From Neohoeflea coraliihabitans (GTDB taxonomy: Bacteria; Pseudomonadota; Alphaproteobacteria; Rhizobiales; Rhizobiaceae): DNA of 64,000 nt. Shown piece by piece: positions 30,101-38,403 of this stretch (the stretch's first letter is position 1; the number at the start of each line of letters is the position of its first letter). A model generated the notes under the pieces. The model was not told the origin of the DNA and made no database searches. It saw only the letters and a program-made list of their open reading frames with translations. Both the position numbers and the translations under genes were made by a program. The stretch lies in contig NZ_JAHWQX010000002.1 in assembly GCF_019334345.1 (NCBI RefSeq), positions 496,001 through 560,000 of the forward strand. The letters are read 5' to 3'.

Positions 30101-30391
30101 ATGGCGGTGGCCGTGATCGGCGGCATCATCGTCTCTACGCTCCTCAGCCTGGTGGTCGTGCCCTCGTTCTTCCTGATCATGGACGATCTGTCATGGTTGC
30201 TGGGTCGCATCTTCTCGCGCTTCGTCGGGCCGAAGGACGAGGAAGAGGATGTCGACACGGAAGCGTTGATGGCGGGTGAGATCGCCGCCAACCGCGCCGA
30301 AATCTCGGCGTTGCGGCGCCGGTTGTTGCAGGTGGAGAAGCGTGAGCTGATCAAGCCGAAGCTGGTGGTCGACCGGGATGCTGCCGAGTAG
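27101..30391 (+). CDS. RND family efflux pump, HAE-1-like permease
   Basis: This 1096-residue inner-membrane pump has one N-terminal helix, a large periplasmic domain, a cluster of helices, a second periplasmic domain and a second helix cluster. The proton-relay Asp pair is present in GILVDDAIVEVENI, and the partner Lys in MGIVTKNAILLVDFA. These residues indicate an active proton-driven drug or hydrophobic-compound exporter. A C-terminal cytoplasmic tail (about 1040-1096) is Glu/Arg-rich and coiled-coil-like, longer than in AcrB. The ATG at 27101 follows AGGAG; an earlier in-frame start lies inside the adaptor gene. Confidence 0.92.
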   Translation: MNFSAWAIRNPIAPILGFALIVLLGVQAFFELPITRFPNIDVPLVAVTVTQSGAAPSELEAQVTKEIEDSLASVNGVDDISSTISDGVSQTTILFEMEVPTNQAVQDVKDAIDKIRGDLPAGIEEPIVSRIDVEGQAILTFAVHAPNLTLEEASWFVDDTIKRALQGAEGVGRVDRYGGADREVLVELDPARLDSYGITAAAVNAQLRATNVNLGGGRGEIGAREQTIRTLGDAAKPEDLAAMTIALPNGRFVRLSELGSIRDSYQELRSFSRHDGSQLVSFAVFRAKGASEVTVDEAVRAELDDIRAAHPEIEILPVDDTVFFTYGNYEAALETLVEGALLAVLVVFVFLRNWRATLIAAVALPLSAIPTFYVMDLLGFSLNLVSLLAITLATGILVDDAIVEVENISRHIKMGKSPYRASIDAADEIGLAVIATTFTIIAVFVPVSFMPGIPGQYFEQFGMTVAVSVFFSLLVARLITPMMAAYLMRASDAHEENESDGLIMRAYRGLISHTLRWRYTTLLTAIASLVVAIYFMAQIPGSFLPPDDVSRISVSVELPPGATLADTDRTTEQMRRIIAPIDGVDSVFVLGGSSPRGEQDIRRASLAVLLVRKEHSMVKTLVNGFVDNVPFASTLLPRMQESGRVRSQAEIEAEVFDKLAVVPDIRAYKLNDRGERDIAYNVISENEADIDAAVAALEPKLRQDPLLTGVSVSGALPRPEIQVRPKTDEAARLGVTTAQIAETVRVATIGENSVALAKISLDDRQIPIRVQLARSYRGDLDRLASLRVPTAGGASVPLKTVADIEITEGPSTITRFDRRRQATIGASLPIGVALDTAKQRFVEIVETTDLPASVQVLESGDAEVQAELLVSFQNAMLMGLLLVLTVLILLFKDVIQPFTILFSLPLAIGGVAAGLILTGYSVSMPVLIGILMLMGIVTKNAILLVDFAIEMIRAGKDRVTAMMEAGEKRARPIVMTSIAMSAGMLPSALGVGEGGSFRSPMAVAVIGGIIVSTLLSLVVVPSFFLIMDDLSWLLGRIFSRFVGPKDEEEDVDTEALMAGEIAANRAEISALRRRLLQVEKRELIKPKLVVDRDAAE

Positions 30392-30516
30392 AGGCCTCGC
30401 CTCTCGAGGCGGGTTACCGCGCCGCGTGCAGCCAAGAGGCTTGCCGGCCAGGCGAAAACAGTGCATCGAAGGCTGAATCCGGCAGGGGCTGCCGGACGAA
30501 GATCGGAGGCGCACAC

Positions 30517-30753
30517 ATGCAATGCTTTTTTGTCGAATTTCGCTGTGAGCTGGGCAAGGCCTACAAGGTCGCCGACGAATTGGCCAACCGCGAGATCGCC
30601 TCGGAGATCTATTCGGTCAGCGGCCCGTTCGATCTTCTCGCCAAATTCTATGTCGAGGATACGATCGACATCGGCCATTTCGTCGCCGAGAACATCCACT
30701 CGATCGCCGGTATCGAGCGCACGCAGACGACCCTGACCTTCAAGGCTTTCTGA
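30517..30753 (+). CDS. Stand-alone Lrp/AsnC ligand-binding (RAM) domain protein
   Basis: This 78-residue protein corresponds to the C-terminal effector domain of Lrp/AsnC regulators and lacks the DNA-binding part. The pattern EIASEIYSVSGPFDLLAKFYVED, then IHSIAGIERTQTTLTFKAF, is typical of the alpha-beta sandwich that oligomerises and binds amino acids. An 8-base AGGCGC-like site precedes the ATG. It follows the RND pump by 125 bp, and tRNA-His lies downstream on the other strand. Possible roles are amino-acid sensing or modulation of other Lrp proteins; none is established. Confidence 0.85.
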   Translation: MQCFFVEFRCELGKAYKVADELANREIASEIYSVSGPFDLLAKFYVEDTIDIGHFVAENIHSIAGIERTQTTLTFKAF

Positions 30754-30850
30754 TCTCCGCCAGAGCAGCGATCGAACAATCTGTGGTGGGAAGAGCCTCA
30801 AGCGGGCGGAGGGCGAGGACGGTCCGGCGGCGCCGAGCCGGGCGGTGGTG

Positions 30851-30927
30851 GTACGATTGGCTGGAATTGAACCAGCGACCTCCGGATCCACAATCCGGCG
30901 CTCTAACCAACTGAGCTACAATCGCAC
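30851..30927 (-). tRNA. tRNA-His (GTG anticodon)
   Basis: Read on the minus strand, the cloverleaf is complete. It has an extra 5' G typical of tRNA-His, the D-arm GCTCAGTTGGTTAGAGC, an anticodon stem CCGGA/TCCGG enclosing the GTG anticodon, and a T-arm with GGTTCAATTCC. The acceptor stem has one G-T wobble. The 3' CCA does not appear to be encoded in the correct register. Confidence 0.92.
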
Positions 30928-31048
30928 AGACGAGGCGGCAGCAGCCGCTCGTTCCACCAAGCGCTCACATACTTTTCCGCGACCATTTTGGCAAGGGGAC
31001 AGTGCGGGATTCCCTGGCGAAATGATGCCTTCCGCACAGGCAGGCAGC

Positions 31049-31074
31049 AAAAAGGCCGGGGTGGTTCCCCGGCC
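31049..31074 (-). terminator. Rho-independent terminator of the phasin gene
   Basis: A GGCCGGGG/CCCCGGCC stem with a five-base loop is followed, on the minus strand, by TTTTT. It lies about 30 bases after the phasin stop codon. Confidence 0.88.
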
Positions 31075-31103
31075 TTGTCAAATCGCCTTCGAACTGCAGC
31101 CGA

Positions 31104-31583
31104 TTAACCGGCCTTTGCAGCCTTGGCTTCGGTCTCGACGTTGGCCATCACCTTTTCAGTGGCGTCCTTGGCGGGCTTCGAGACATCCCCGGCGACCTTG
31201 CGCACGGCTTCCTGCATGATCTTGGTTTGATCAACCATCAGTTCGCTCTGCTTGCGCATGAAGGTGCTTTGCAGCTCGATCATTTCGGCAATGGAACGTA
31301 CGCCGAGCAGGGCTTCAACATGCGAAAGTGCATTCTCGGTGCCCTGGCGCACGCCATCGATGGCCTTCAGGCTGAGTTCGACGGTGCCGGCCTGGGCATT
31401 TTCGAGGGTTGATTCAACCGTCTGCGTCGCGCTCTCAGAGGCCTGCTTGATCTTGGCGTAGCTCTCGCGCGACTGGGTCATCGCCCGATCGGCGTATTCG
31501 CGGTAGGATTCCGATACCTGACCCATATCAAAGGTCGGGAATTTGAACATTTCTGCGGATTTCTGCGTTTTGCTGTTGGCCAT
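31104..31583 (-). CDS. phaP: Phasin family protein (PHB granule-associated)
   Basis: This 159-residue protein is mostly amphipathic helix, as expected for phasins that coat polyhydroxybutyrate granules. It has the SYREYADRAMTQSRESYAKIK start and the RSIAEMIELQSTFMRKQSELM core of the Phasin_2 family. The C-terminus is Ala/Lys-rich. A strong AAGGAG site and a terminator mark a well-expressed single gene. The nearby acetoacetyl-CoA synthetase fits a role in storage-polymer turnover. Gene order with the adjacent kinase matches S. meliloti phaP1-cbrA, from memory. Confidence 0.88.
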   Translation of the reverse strand: MANSKTQKSAEMFKFPTFDMGQVSESYREYADRAMTQSRESYAKIKQASESATQTVESTLENAQAGTVELSLKAIDGVRQGTENALSHVEALLGVRSIAEMIELQSTFMRKQSELMVDQTKIMQEAVRKVAGDVSKPAKDATEKVMANVETEAKAAKAG

Positions 31584-31748
31584 GTCGTATCTCCTTTAGT
31601 GAGGCTTTGCCCCGTCCACTGACCCCCATATAACCCTTCTCATGGTGCATTGCAACATTTTTGTGCACTGCAGCATCAATTAACCTCAAATCGACAAAGA
31701 AGGGCCGCAAAAGCTTGGTCTGCTGGACCGGCCTTGCGGGCCAAGCTA

Positions 31749-31764
31749 TTAATAAGCCGTTAAC
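31749..31764 (+). promoter_or_regulatory. Consensus CtrA-binding box upstream of the cbrA-like kinase gene
   Basis: TTAA, seven bases, then TTAAC is an exact match to the alphaproteobacterial CtrA consensus. It lies 64 bp upstream of the cbrA-like start. It is in the gap between the divergent phasin and kinase genes and nearer to the kinase. Binding is inferred. Confidence 0.55.
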
Positions 31765-31827
31765 GCAATGCCCTGGAGACGGCTGCGGGGGTCCCGGCGG
31801 GCTCGCGACACGGGACACAGATAAAAC

Positions 31828-34800
31828 ATGCAACATACTCGCTACCCTTTTATCGATCTGGCTGTACACGACGCCATCAGGGAGCGCTTTGCCGCCGGTG
31901 AGGCGCTGGCCGTGGCCAGTCCCGATCTGTCGGTCATCCACTGGGCCAACGGCGCAGCAGCGGATCTGTTCGGGCACGCAGCAATCTATGATCTGATCGA
32001 GGATGGGCTGGAGGCGCAGCCGGCGTTGAAACGTCAGATCGCCGCCGCAGTGGCTGGCCTTGCGCGCAAGGGCGGACAGGACTTTCTGATGCGGGTGACG
32101 CGCGGTTTCCGCCGTCTGGTGATTGGCGCGCATGTGCAATTGATCACCATGCCGGGGGGCGGAGCCGGGGTGCTGATTTCCTCCGATGGCGTCGAGCCGG
32201 TGCGCGGAACCGAAGCGCGCGCCCGGCAGATCATCAGCGGGTTCGAAGGCACCGACACCCATGTCGCCGTGCTTGATGAGGCGGGGAAGACTATCGCCGC
32301 ATCGCCATCTTTCGGGGAAGCAGCCTTGGCCGCCGACGCCTTGATGCGCATGGTGCGGGACGTGGCCGAAGAACCTGACCGTCTGGTCAAGCGGCGGGTG
32401 GATGGCACCGGGGGACCGATGCCAGCGGCGATCGGCCGGCTGACGGACAATCCGGCGCTGCATCTGCTGCTTGCCGTCGAAGCCGATGAAGCCGCATCCG
32501 CCATCACTGAGAACCGCAGCCACCCTGCCGGTCGGGAGGGAGGGCTCGACATCGCCCGGGTGCGCGAGGAACTGCGCGAGACCGGGTTCGCGGCGGCATC
32601 GGATGCCGACCAGGGGGCTGACCGGGCCGCGGGCAAGCCGACTTCCGGCGACGACAAGGCCGGATTGCCGCTCCCATTCGACGAAGCCCGGCATGTGACG
32701 CAGGGCGGCATTGAGCATGGCCGCGATAGCGATACCGACGATGGGTTATGGGCGGCTGTGCCGTCGCAGCTTTCATCCGACATGACAGATGAAGAGCGGT
32801 CTGCGCCCGACGCTGCAACCACCCAGTCCGCAGGCGATCTTCCACAGGCATCAGGTGCGAAACGCGCCGTCGGCGATCTGTCTCCGTCCGATGACACGGC
32901 AGAGGCGGACAACGCCGAGGACGAGGAGTTCGTTTTCGACCCGGCCGGCCGGCCGGTGCGCTTTGTCTGGAAAATGAATCGGGATGGTGCGTTCAGCGAG
33001 GTGTCGGGCGAGTTTGCAGCGGCTGTCGGCCCGCATGCCGCCGATATTGTCGGACGGCAGTTCCCGGACATTGCGCGGGTCTTCAACCTCGATCCGGATC
33101 ATGCAATCAGCGATCTGCTGACGCGGCGCGACACATGGTCCGGCAAGACCGTGCTGTGGCCGGTGCAGGGCACCGATCTGGTCGTGCCGATCGACCTGGC
33201 GGCTTTGCCAACCTATACGCGTGATCGCCGTTTTGACGGGTTCCGGGGTTTCGGAATCGTCCGCATTGCAGAAGCCCGATCCGATAAGGAAGCAATCGGG
33301 CTGGCTCTGACTCCAGGGGGATGGAAGGGTCCGCTGAGCCGCGGCACGGGAACGGCCGGTGAAGAAGAAGTCGAAGCGGGCCCGCGCGAAACCGGACCCG
33401 CTGCAACGGGTCAGATCGACGCCGAGAGAGCGAGCACAGCGGGGACTAACCCCGCTTCTGCTGATGGGAACACGCCATCCGAAGCGGCGGAAGGCGACCA
33501 TGACCATGTGGCAGCCATTCCGGAAATGCCGTTCGATGCGTCGCGGCTGCACCGGAAGCTTGGCGCTTCTGCCGAAACCGTCGCGGCCTCGCTGGATAAA
33601 GGAAACGAAGGCATGCGCGAGGTGGCATCCGACAAGGGCGCGCCTTCAGGGGTGCATAAGGAAGCCGCCAATGACGCCGCGGCGCCGCATGACGGGCGGG
33701 TCGCCGAGGAGGCCTCATCCGAGTCGCGTCTGCCTCCCACGATCACCCCGGATGACCCATTTCAAGGCGAGGCACCGGCACTGAAAGTGACGCCGACGGC
33801 GCGGAGACGGGAGAGCGACAAGGTCATCGATCTGGAAGCGCGTCGCGCGCGCAGCCGCGAGACCCTGACCCCGCTGGAACGGGCCGCATTTGAGGAGATC
33901 GGTGAACGGCTGGGCACCAGCCTGGAGGCGGAATCCTCCGACGCGGCGATCCCCCCCACATCGAAAGAAGCAGACGATCAGCCGCCGGCGTCCTCTACCG
34001 GAGACAAGCGGGCGGACACACGCACATCTCACCTCGACGCGGAGGAGCATGTTGCTCCGGCGGCCGGAAAGGCGAGCGCGGCCGCTGATGACGTCATCGA
34101 GCCGGACGAGACGGCGGACGCAGAGGAGTCGCGTGACCACAGTCTGGCGCATGCGGCGGCTGAAGGGTCCGACACGCCAGAGGCACGGGACCCCGAGGGA
34201 GAGGCAATTAACGGGGCGCCGGAAACCGAAACCGATGCTCCGAGCGAGGTATCAACGGATACACGAGCCGCGGTGGAGCCAAGCCGTCAGAAGCGTCAGA
34301 CGAAGCTTTCCGCATCCGTGGAACTGCCGCCGCGCACGGCCATGCCGCAAGGGTTCACGCCGGACATGATCGACATGATCCCGGCGGCGCTGCTCGTTCA
34401 CAGCGGTGACACGCTGCTGCATGCCAACGCCGATTTCTTCGAGCTGACCGGGTATGACTCCCTGGAAAAGCTGGTGGATGCCGGCGGCCTGCACAGCCTG
34501 TTGGACCAGTTCCCGGAACCGCATGACGCCGGGACTGAGCATTCCGAGGAAGCGATATCCGACCCCGGCGGCAATGCGGCGGCCGCGGATTCAGGACCAT
34601 GCGCGCCTGCGGCCCGAGAGGGCGCCTCGGTGCTGCGCCGCGCCGATGGCAGCACGGTGCCGGTGCGGGCCAATCTCCGCTCGATCAAGTGGCAGGGCGG
34701 ACGGGCGCTGCTGTTCGCGCTGACCCTGCCCGGGGGCGAGATTGCTACCGACCAGGAAAGCGCCGTGCCGGCCGCGGCACCGCCAACACCTGCAGAAGCA

Positions 34801-36048
34801 CATGGGGAAGAGACTGCGGACAAGGATGGCCAAGCCGCCGCCGCCAGCGCCGCCGCCGAGAGCGACGAGGAATCCTCAGCCTCCGAGACGCGGGACGCTG
34901 ACGCGGAGACGGAAGCGCGCCTTGCGGCGATGACCGTCGAGGCGGGGGAATTGCGCTCCATACTCGAGACTGCAACGGACGGCGTGGTGCTGATCGGCGA
35001 AGACAATACAATCCGTTCAATGAATGGTGCGGCCTGTGCCCTGTTCGGCTACGACGATGCGCAGACGCTGGATCAGCCATTCGCCATGCTGTTTGCCCAT
35101 GAGAGCCAGCGGGCCGTGATGGACTATCTTGGCGGTCTGGCGGAACATGGTGTGTCCAGTGTTTTAAATGACGGGCGCGAGGTGATCGGCCGGGAAGCAA
35201 ATGGCGGCATGCTGCCGCTGTTCATGACCATCGGGCGGCTGTCGCAGTCGCGCGGCTATTGCGCTGTTCTTCGCGACATCACACAGTGGAAACGCAGTGA
35301 GGAAGAGTTGCGTGCGGCGAAGCGGGCGGCGGAAACGGCCAGCTCGCACAAGAGCGATTTTCTGGCCCGCGTCAGCCACGAGATCCGCACGCCACTGAAC
35401 GCCATTATCGGCTTTTCGGAAATGATGGTCGAGGAACGCTTCGGGCCGATCGGCAGCCCGCGCTATCTCGAATATGCGCATGACATTGGCAGTTCCGGCA
35501 AGCATGTGCTCGACATCGTCAACGACCTTCTCGACATTTCAAAGATCGAAGCCGGCGAGATCGACCTCGATTTCGGCTCCGTGTCGCTCAATGAGCAACT
35601 TGCCGAATGCGTGTCGATGCTGCAACCGATGGCCAACAGCCAGCGGGTCATCATCCGCACAAGCCTGTCGGGGTCGGTGCCGGAAGTGGTTGCCGACACC
35701 CGCTCGATCAAACAGATTGCTCTCAATCTCTTGTCGAATGCCATCCGCTATACGCCGGCGGGCGGACAGATCGTCGTCTCGACCGCTTATGAAGCGAATG
35801 GCAGCGTTGTCCTGCGCATTCGCGACACGGGCATCGGCATGAGCCGCAAGGAGCTTGAGCAGGCGATGAAGCCCTTCGGCCAGGTCGGACCGGCGCCGCG
35901 CCAGCGTGGGGATGGAACAGGGCTGGGACTGCCGCTGACCAAGGCGATGGTCGAGGCCAACCGCGCCCGGTTCGATATCGTCTCGGCGCCGAAGGAAGGC
36001 ACCCTGGTTACGATTTCGTTTCCCTCGCAGCGGGTGCTCGCCGAATAG
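31828..36048 (+). CDS. cbrA: PAS-containing sensor histidine kinase of the PdhS/CbrA family
   Basis: This soluble-looking 1406-residue kinase has no clear membrane helix. It has PAS-like folds at the N-terminus (about 15-110), about 380-470, 839-970 and 1040-1160. They are separated by two long acidic Ala/Glu-rich linkers (about 175-360 and 490-835). The phosphorylated His is about His1184 in VSHEIRTPLNAIIGFSEMM, followed by the DivJ/PleC-type stretch FGPIGSPRYLEYAHDI. The ATPase has N-box NLLSNAIRYT, G1 DTGIGM and G2 GDGTGLGLPLTKAM. The PdhS/CbrA/PleC/DivJ group acts on the cell-cycle response regulator DivK. Neighbouring phasin and acsA2 genes match the S. meliloti cbrA locus. The ribosome site is weak. 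An exact CtrA box lies upstream. Confidence 0.85.
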   Translation: MQHTRYPFIDLAVHDAIRERFAAGEALAVASPDLSVIHWANGAAADLFGHAAIYDLIEDGLEAQPALKRQIAAAVAGLARKGGQDFLMRVTRGFRRLVIGAHVQLITMPGGGAGVLISSDGVEPVRGTEARARQIISGFEGTDTHVAVLDEAGKTIAASPSFGEAALAADALMRMVRDVAEEPDRLVKRRVDGTGGPMPAAIGRLTDNPALHLLLAVEADEAASAITENRSHPAGREGGLDIARVREELRETGFAAASDADQGADRAAGKPTSGDDKAGLPLPFDEARHVTQGGIEHGRDSDTDDGLWAAVPSQLSSDMTDEERSAPDAATTQSAGDLPQASGAKRAVGDLSPSDDTAEADNAEDEEFVFDPAGRPVRFVWKMNRDGAFSEVSGEFAAAVGPHAADIVGRQFPDIARVFNLDPDHAISDLLTRRDTWSGKTVLWPVQGTDLVVPIDLAALPTYTRDRRFDGFRGFGIVRIAEARSDKEAIGLALTPGGWKGPLSRGTGTAGEEEVEAGPRETGPAATGQIDAERASTAGTNPASADGNTPSEAAEGDHDHVAAIPEMPFDASRLHRKLGASAETVAASLDKGNEGMREVASDKGAPSGVHKEAANDAAAPHDGRVAEEASSESRLPPTITPDDPFQGEAPALKVTPTARRRESDKVIDLEARRARSRETLTPLERAAFEEIGERLGTSLEAESSDAAIPPTSKEADDQPPASSTGDKRADTRTSHLDAEEHVAPAAGKASAAADDVIEPDETADAEESRDHSLAHAAAEGSDTPEARDPEGEAINGAPETETDAPSEVSTDTRAAVEPSRQKRQTKLSASVELPPRTAMPQGFTPDMIDMIPAALLVHSGDTLLHANADFFELTGYDSLEKLVDAGGLHSLLDQFPEPHDAGTEHSEEAISDPGGNAAAADSGPCAPAAREGASVLRRADGSTVPVRANLRSIKWQGGRALLFALTLPGGEIATDQESAVPAAAPPTPAEAHGEETADKDGQAAAASAAAESDEESSASETRDADAETEARLAAMTVEAGELRSILETATDGVVLIGEDNTIRSMNGAACALFGYDDAQTLDQPFAMLFAHESQRAVMDYLGGLAEHGVSSVLNDGREVIGREANGGMLPLFMTIGRLSQSRGYCAVLRDITQWKRSEEELRAAKRAAETASSHKSDFLARVSHEIRTPLNAIIGFSEMMVEERFGPIGSPRYLEYAHDIGSSGKHVLDIVNDLLDISKIEAGEIDLDFGSVSLNEQLAECVSMLQPMANSQRVIIRTSLSGSVPEVVADTRSIKQIALNLLSNAIRYTPAGGQIVVSTAYEANGSVVLRIRDTGIGMSRKELEQAMKPFGQVGPAPRQRGDGTGLGLPLTKAMVEANRARFDIVSAPKEGTLVTISFPSQRVLAE

Positions 36049-36319
36049 GTGGAGGGTGCCGGGAACCAGCCTTTGCGGGAGCCTGCCAAGGGGCCGCGGC
36101 AGAGGCGCGACGGGTCAAAAAAAAGAGGCCGAAGCCCCTTTGAAAAATTTGCTGACCAACACTCCGGCAAGGGATAATCGCGCCGCGGTTGCATTCGAAT
36201 ATGCTCGGTAAACCTTTCTGACATATTGCCAGAGCAGGTTGCATTTGAACAATTGGACGTCCTTGTCAGGCAGTGGTTAACCCGGCTGGTAAGACTTTGT
36301 TCATCTTTGACGACGCCGT
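36049..36319. other. Intergenic region between convergent cbrA and acsA2
   Basis: No gene is seen. The stretch holds the minus-strand terminator at 36117-36141, a patch of lower GC around 36140-36320, and an 8-bp palindrome GGTTAACC near 36276. Readthrough from both sides should stop near the terminator. Confidence 0.4.
36117..36141 (-). terminator. Rho-independent terminator for acsA2
   Basis: On the minus strand, AAAGGGGC and GCCTCTTT pair around a TTCG tetraloop (one G-T wobble), followed by a run of T. It lies about 180 bases beyond the acsA2 stop and could also limit antisense readthrough. Confidence 0.75.
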
Positions 36320-38284
36320 TCAGGACTGCAAGATCGGCAGATTGGCGAACAATTCAAGCGCGCCGGGATTTGCCAATGCTTCCTGATTCTTCACCGGGCG
36401 TCCATGAACAACGTCCCGCACTGCCAATTCGGTGATCTTGCCTGATTTTGTGCGCGGAATATCGGCAACCGCGACGATGCGCGCCGGCACGTGGCGGGGG
36501 GACGCGCCGGTACGGATTGCGGTTCTGATCTTCTGCTCTAAAGCCGCGTCCAGTTCTGCGCCTTCGGCCAGGCGAACAAACAGGACAACGCGCACATCAT
36601 CCTGCCACTCCTGGCCGATACACAATGCTTCAAGCACCTCGTCGAGCTTTTCCACCTGATTGTAGATTTCGGCGGTGCCGATGCGCACCCCGCCTGGGTT
36701 CAATGTCGCATCGGAGCGGCCATGGATGATGATGCCGTCATGCTCGGTCCATTGCGCGAAATCGCCATGGCACCAGGTGTTGGCAAAACGTTCGAAATAG
36801 GCGGCGTGATAGCGGCTGCCGTCAGCGTCGTTCCAGAAGCCCAGCGGCATTGCCGGAAAAGGCTTGGTACAAACGAGTTCCCCCTTCTCGCCGCGCAACG
36901 GGCGACCCTCATCATCCCAGACATCGACCGCCATCCCGAGTCCGGGACCCTGAATTTCGCCTTTCCACACCGGTTTGACGGGGTTGCCGAGAACAAAGCA
37001 GGAGACGATGTCGGTGCCGCCCGAGATCGAGGCCAGGTGCAGATCCGGCTTGATGCCGTCATACACAAAATCAAATCCTTCCGGAGACAGGGGCGAACCG
37101 GTCGAAGCCATCAGGCGGAGGCTGGCCAGATCATGGCTGCGCCGTGGTTCAAGACCTGCCTTGCGCACGGCATCGATGAACTTCGCTGAAGTGCCGAAGA
37201 CCGCGAACCGTTCCGCGGCGGCATAGTCAAACAGGACGTTGCCGTCCGGATAGAAGGGCGAACCGTCATACAGGCACAATGTTGCGCCGGCAGCCAGTCC
37301 GGAGACCAGCCAGTTCCACATCATCCAGCCGCAAGTGGTGAAATAGAACAGGCGCTCGCCGGGCACCAGACCACAATGGATGCGATGCTCCTTGAGATGC
37401 TGCAACAGCGTGCCGCCGGCGGAATGGACGATGCATTTGGGCACGCCCGTCGTGCCCGAGGAAAACAGGATATAGAGCGGGTGATCGAAAGACAGGCGTT
37501 CGAAGGTGAGCGGACGGGGCTCCTGCCCGGCCATGAATTCCGCCTGGGTGATGGCACCTTCCAGGTCTGACGCCACCCTTTCATCGCAGCCAAGCAGCGG
37601 CACGATAATTGTCGTCCGGGGAGCGATGGCGGCGGCGATCGGGCCGAGCTTTCCGGCGACCTCTTGCTGCTTGCCATTGTACCAATAGCCATCGCAGGCA
37701 ACCAGGAATTTCGGCTCGATCTGTCCGAAGCGGTCGACCACGCCCTGGATGCCGAAATCCGGCGAGCAGGACGACCAGACGCCACCGAGCGAAACGACCG
37801 CAAGCATGTGTGCGATGGTTTCCGGCATGTTCGGCATCATCGCGGCGACGCGATCCCCGGCTTGCAGCCCGCCGGCCCGGTACGCCTGCTGCAGGCGCGA
37901 GACCAGATGGCGCAATTCACCCCAGCTTATCCGGGTCGATGCAGCATCTTCGGCGCGGAACAGAAGTGCGGGACGATCGTCATCCGCCCCATCGGCGCCG
38001 TGCAGCAGATTCTCGGCAAAGTTGAGCTTGGCCTGGGGGAAAAACCGCGCGCCTGGCATGGCATCGCCATTGTCGATGATGGTCTCGCCCTTGGTCCCGA
38101 TGACACCGGTAAAATCCCAGATCGCGGACCAGAATGCGGCGCGATCATCAATCGACCAGGCATGCAACTGGTCGGGATCGCTCAGATCGCGACCGGCGCG
38201 CTGTCCCGCAAAGCGCGCGAAAGCCATCCACTCGCTCGTGGCAATTCGGTCGGCATCGGGGCTCCACAAAGCATCATGGGTCAA
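36320..38284 (-). CDS. acsA2: Acetoacetyl-CoA synthetase
   Basis: This 654-residue enzyme activates acetoacetate to acetoacetyl-CoA via an acyl-adenylate, allowing use of acetoacetate and of PHB degradation products. The AMP-binding loop is [18 protein letters not shown], followed by [15 protein letters not shown] (A5-type motif). The C-terminal catalytic Lys lies in RTKSGKITE. The start is TTG at 38284, because AGGAG sits just before it and the next residues (THDALWSP) fit the family N-terminus. A longer open frame to 38611 adds over 100 Arg/Pro-rich residues without support. The order with cbrA and pot genes matches S. meliloti. Confidence 0.88.
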   Translation of the reverse strand: MTHDALWSPDADRIATSEWMAFARFAGQRAGRDLSDPDQLHAWSIDDRAAFWSAIWDFTGVIGTKGETIIDNGDAMPGARFFPQAKLNFAENLLHGADGADDDRPALLFRAEDAASTRISWGELRHLVSRLQQAYRAGGLQAGDRVAAMMPNMPETIAHMLAVVSLGGVWSSCSPDFGIQGVVDRFGQIEPKFLVACDGYWYNGKQQEVAGKLGPIAAAIAPRTTIIVPLLGCDERVASDLEGAITQAEFMAGQEPRPLTFERLSFDHPLYILFSSGTTGVPKCIVHSAGGTLLQHLKEHRIHCGLVPGERLFYFTTCGWMMWNWLVSGLAAGATLCLYDGSPFYPDGNVLFDYAAAERFAVFGTSAKFIDAVRKAGLEPRRSHDLASLRLMASTGSPLSPEGFDFVYDGIKPDLHLASISGGTDIVSCFVLGNPVKPVWKGEIQGPGLGMAVDVWDDEGRPLRGEKGELVCTKPFPAMPLGFWNDADGSRYHAAYFERFANTWCHGDFAQWTEHDGIIIHGRSDATLNPGGVRIGTAEIYNQVEKLDEVLEALCIGQEWQDDVRVVLFVRLAEGAELDAALEQKIRTAIRTGASPRHVPARIVAVADIPRTKSGKITELAVRDVVHGRPVKNQEALANPGALELFANLPILQS

Positions 38285-38403
38285 TTTCGCTCTCCTGAAA
38301 GGCTGATCCGCCGGTGCTGGTCGCGTTTGCAATCTGCCGTTCGACCTTTTATCCAGTTTGTGCAGCGATCCGCAACAGATCCGGAGAACATGATGGCGAG
38401 CCC

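Noticed and set aside
30392-30412. GCCTCG/CGAGGC hairpin after the RND pump as terminator
   Set aside because: No T-run follows, and the stem is only six pairs.
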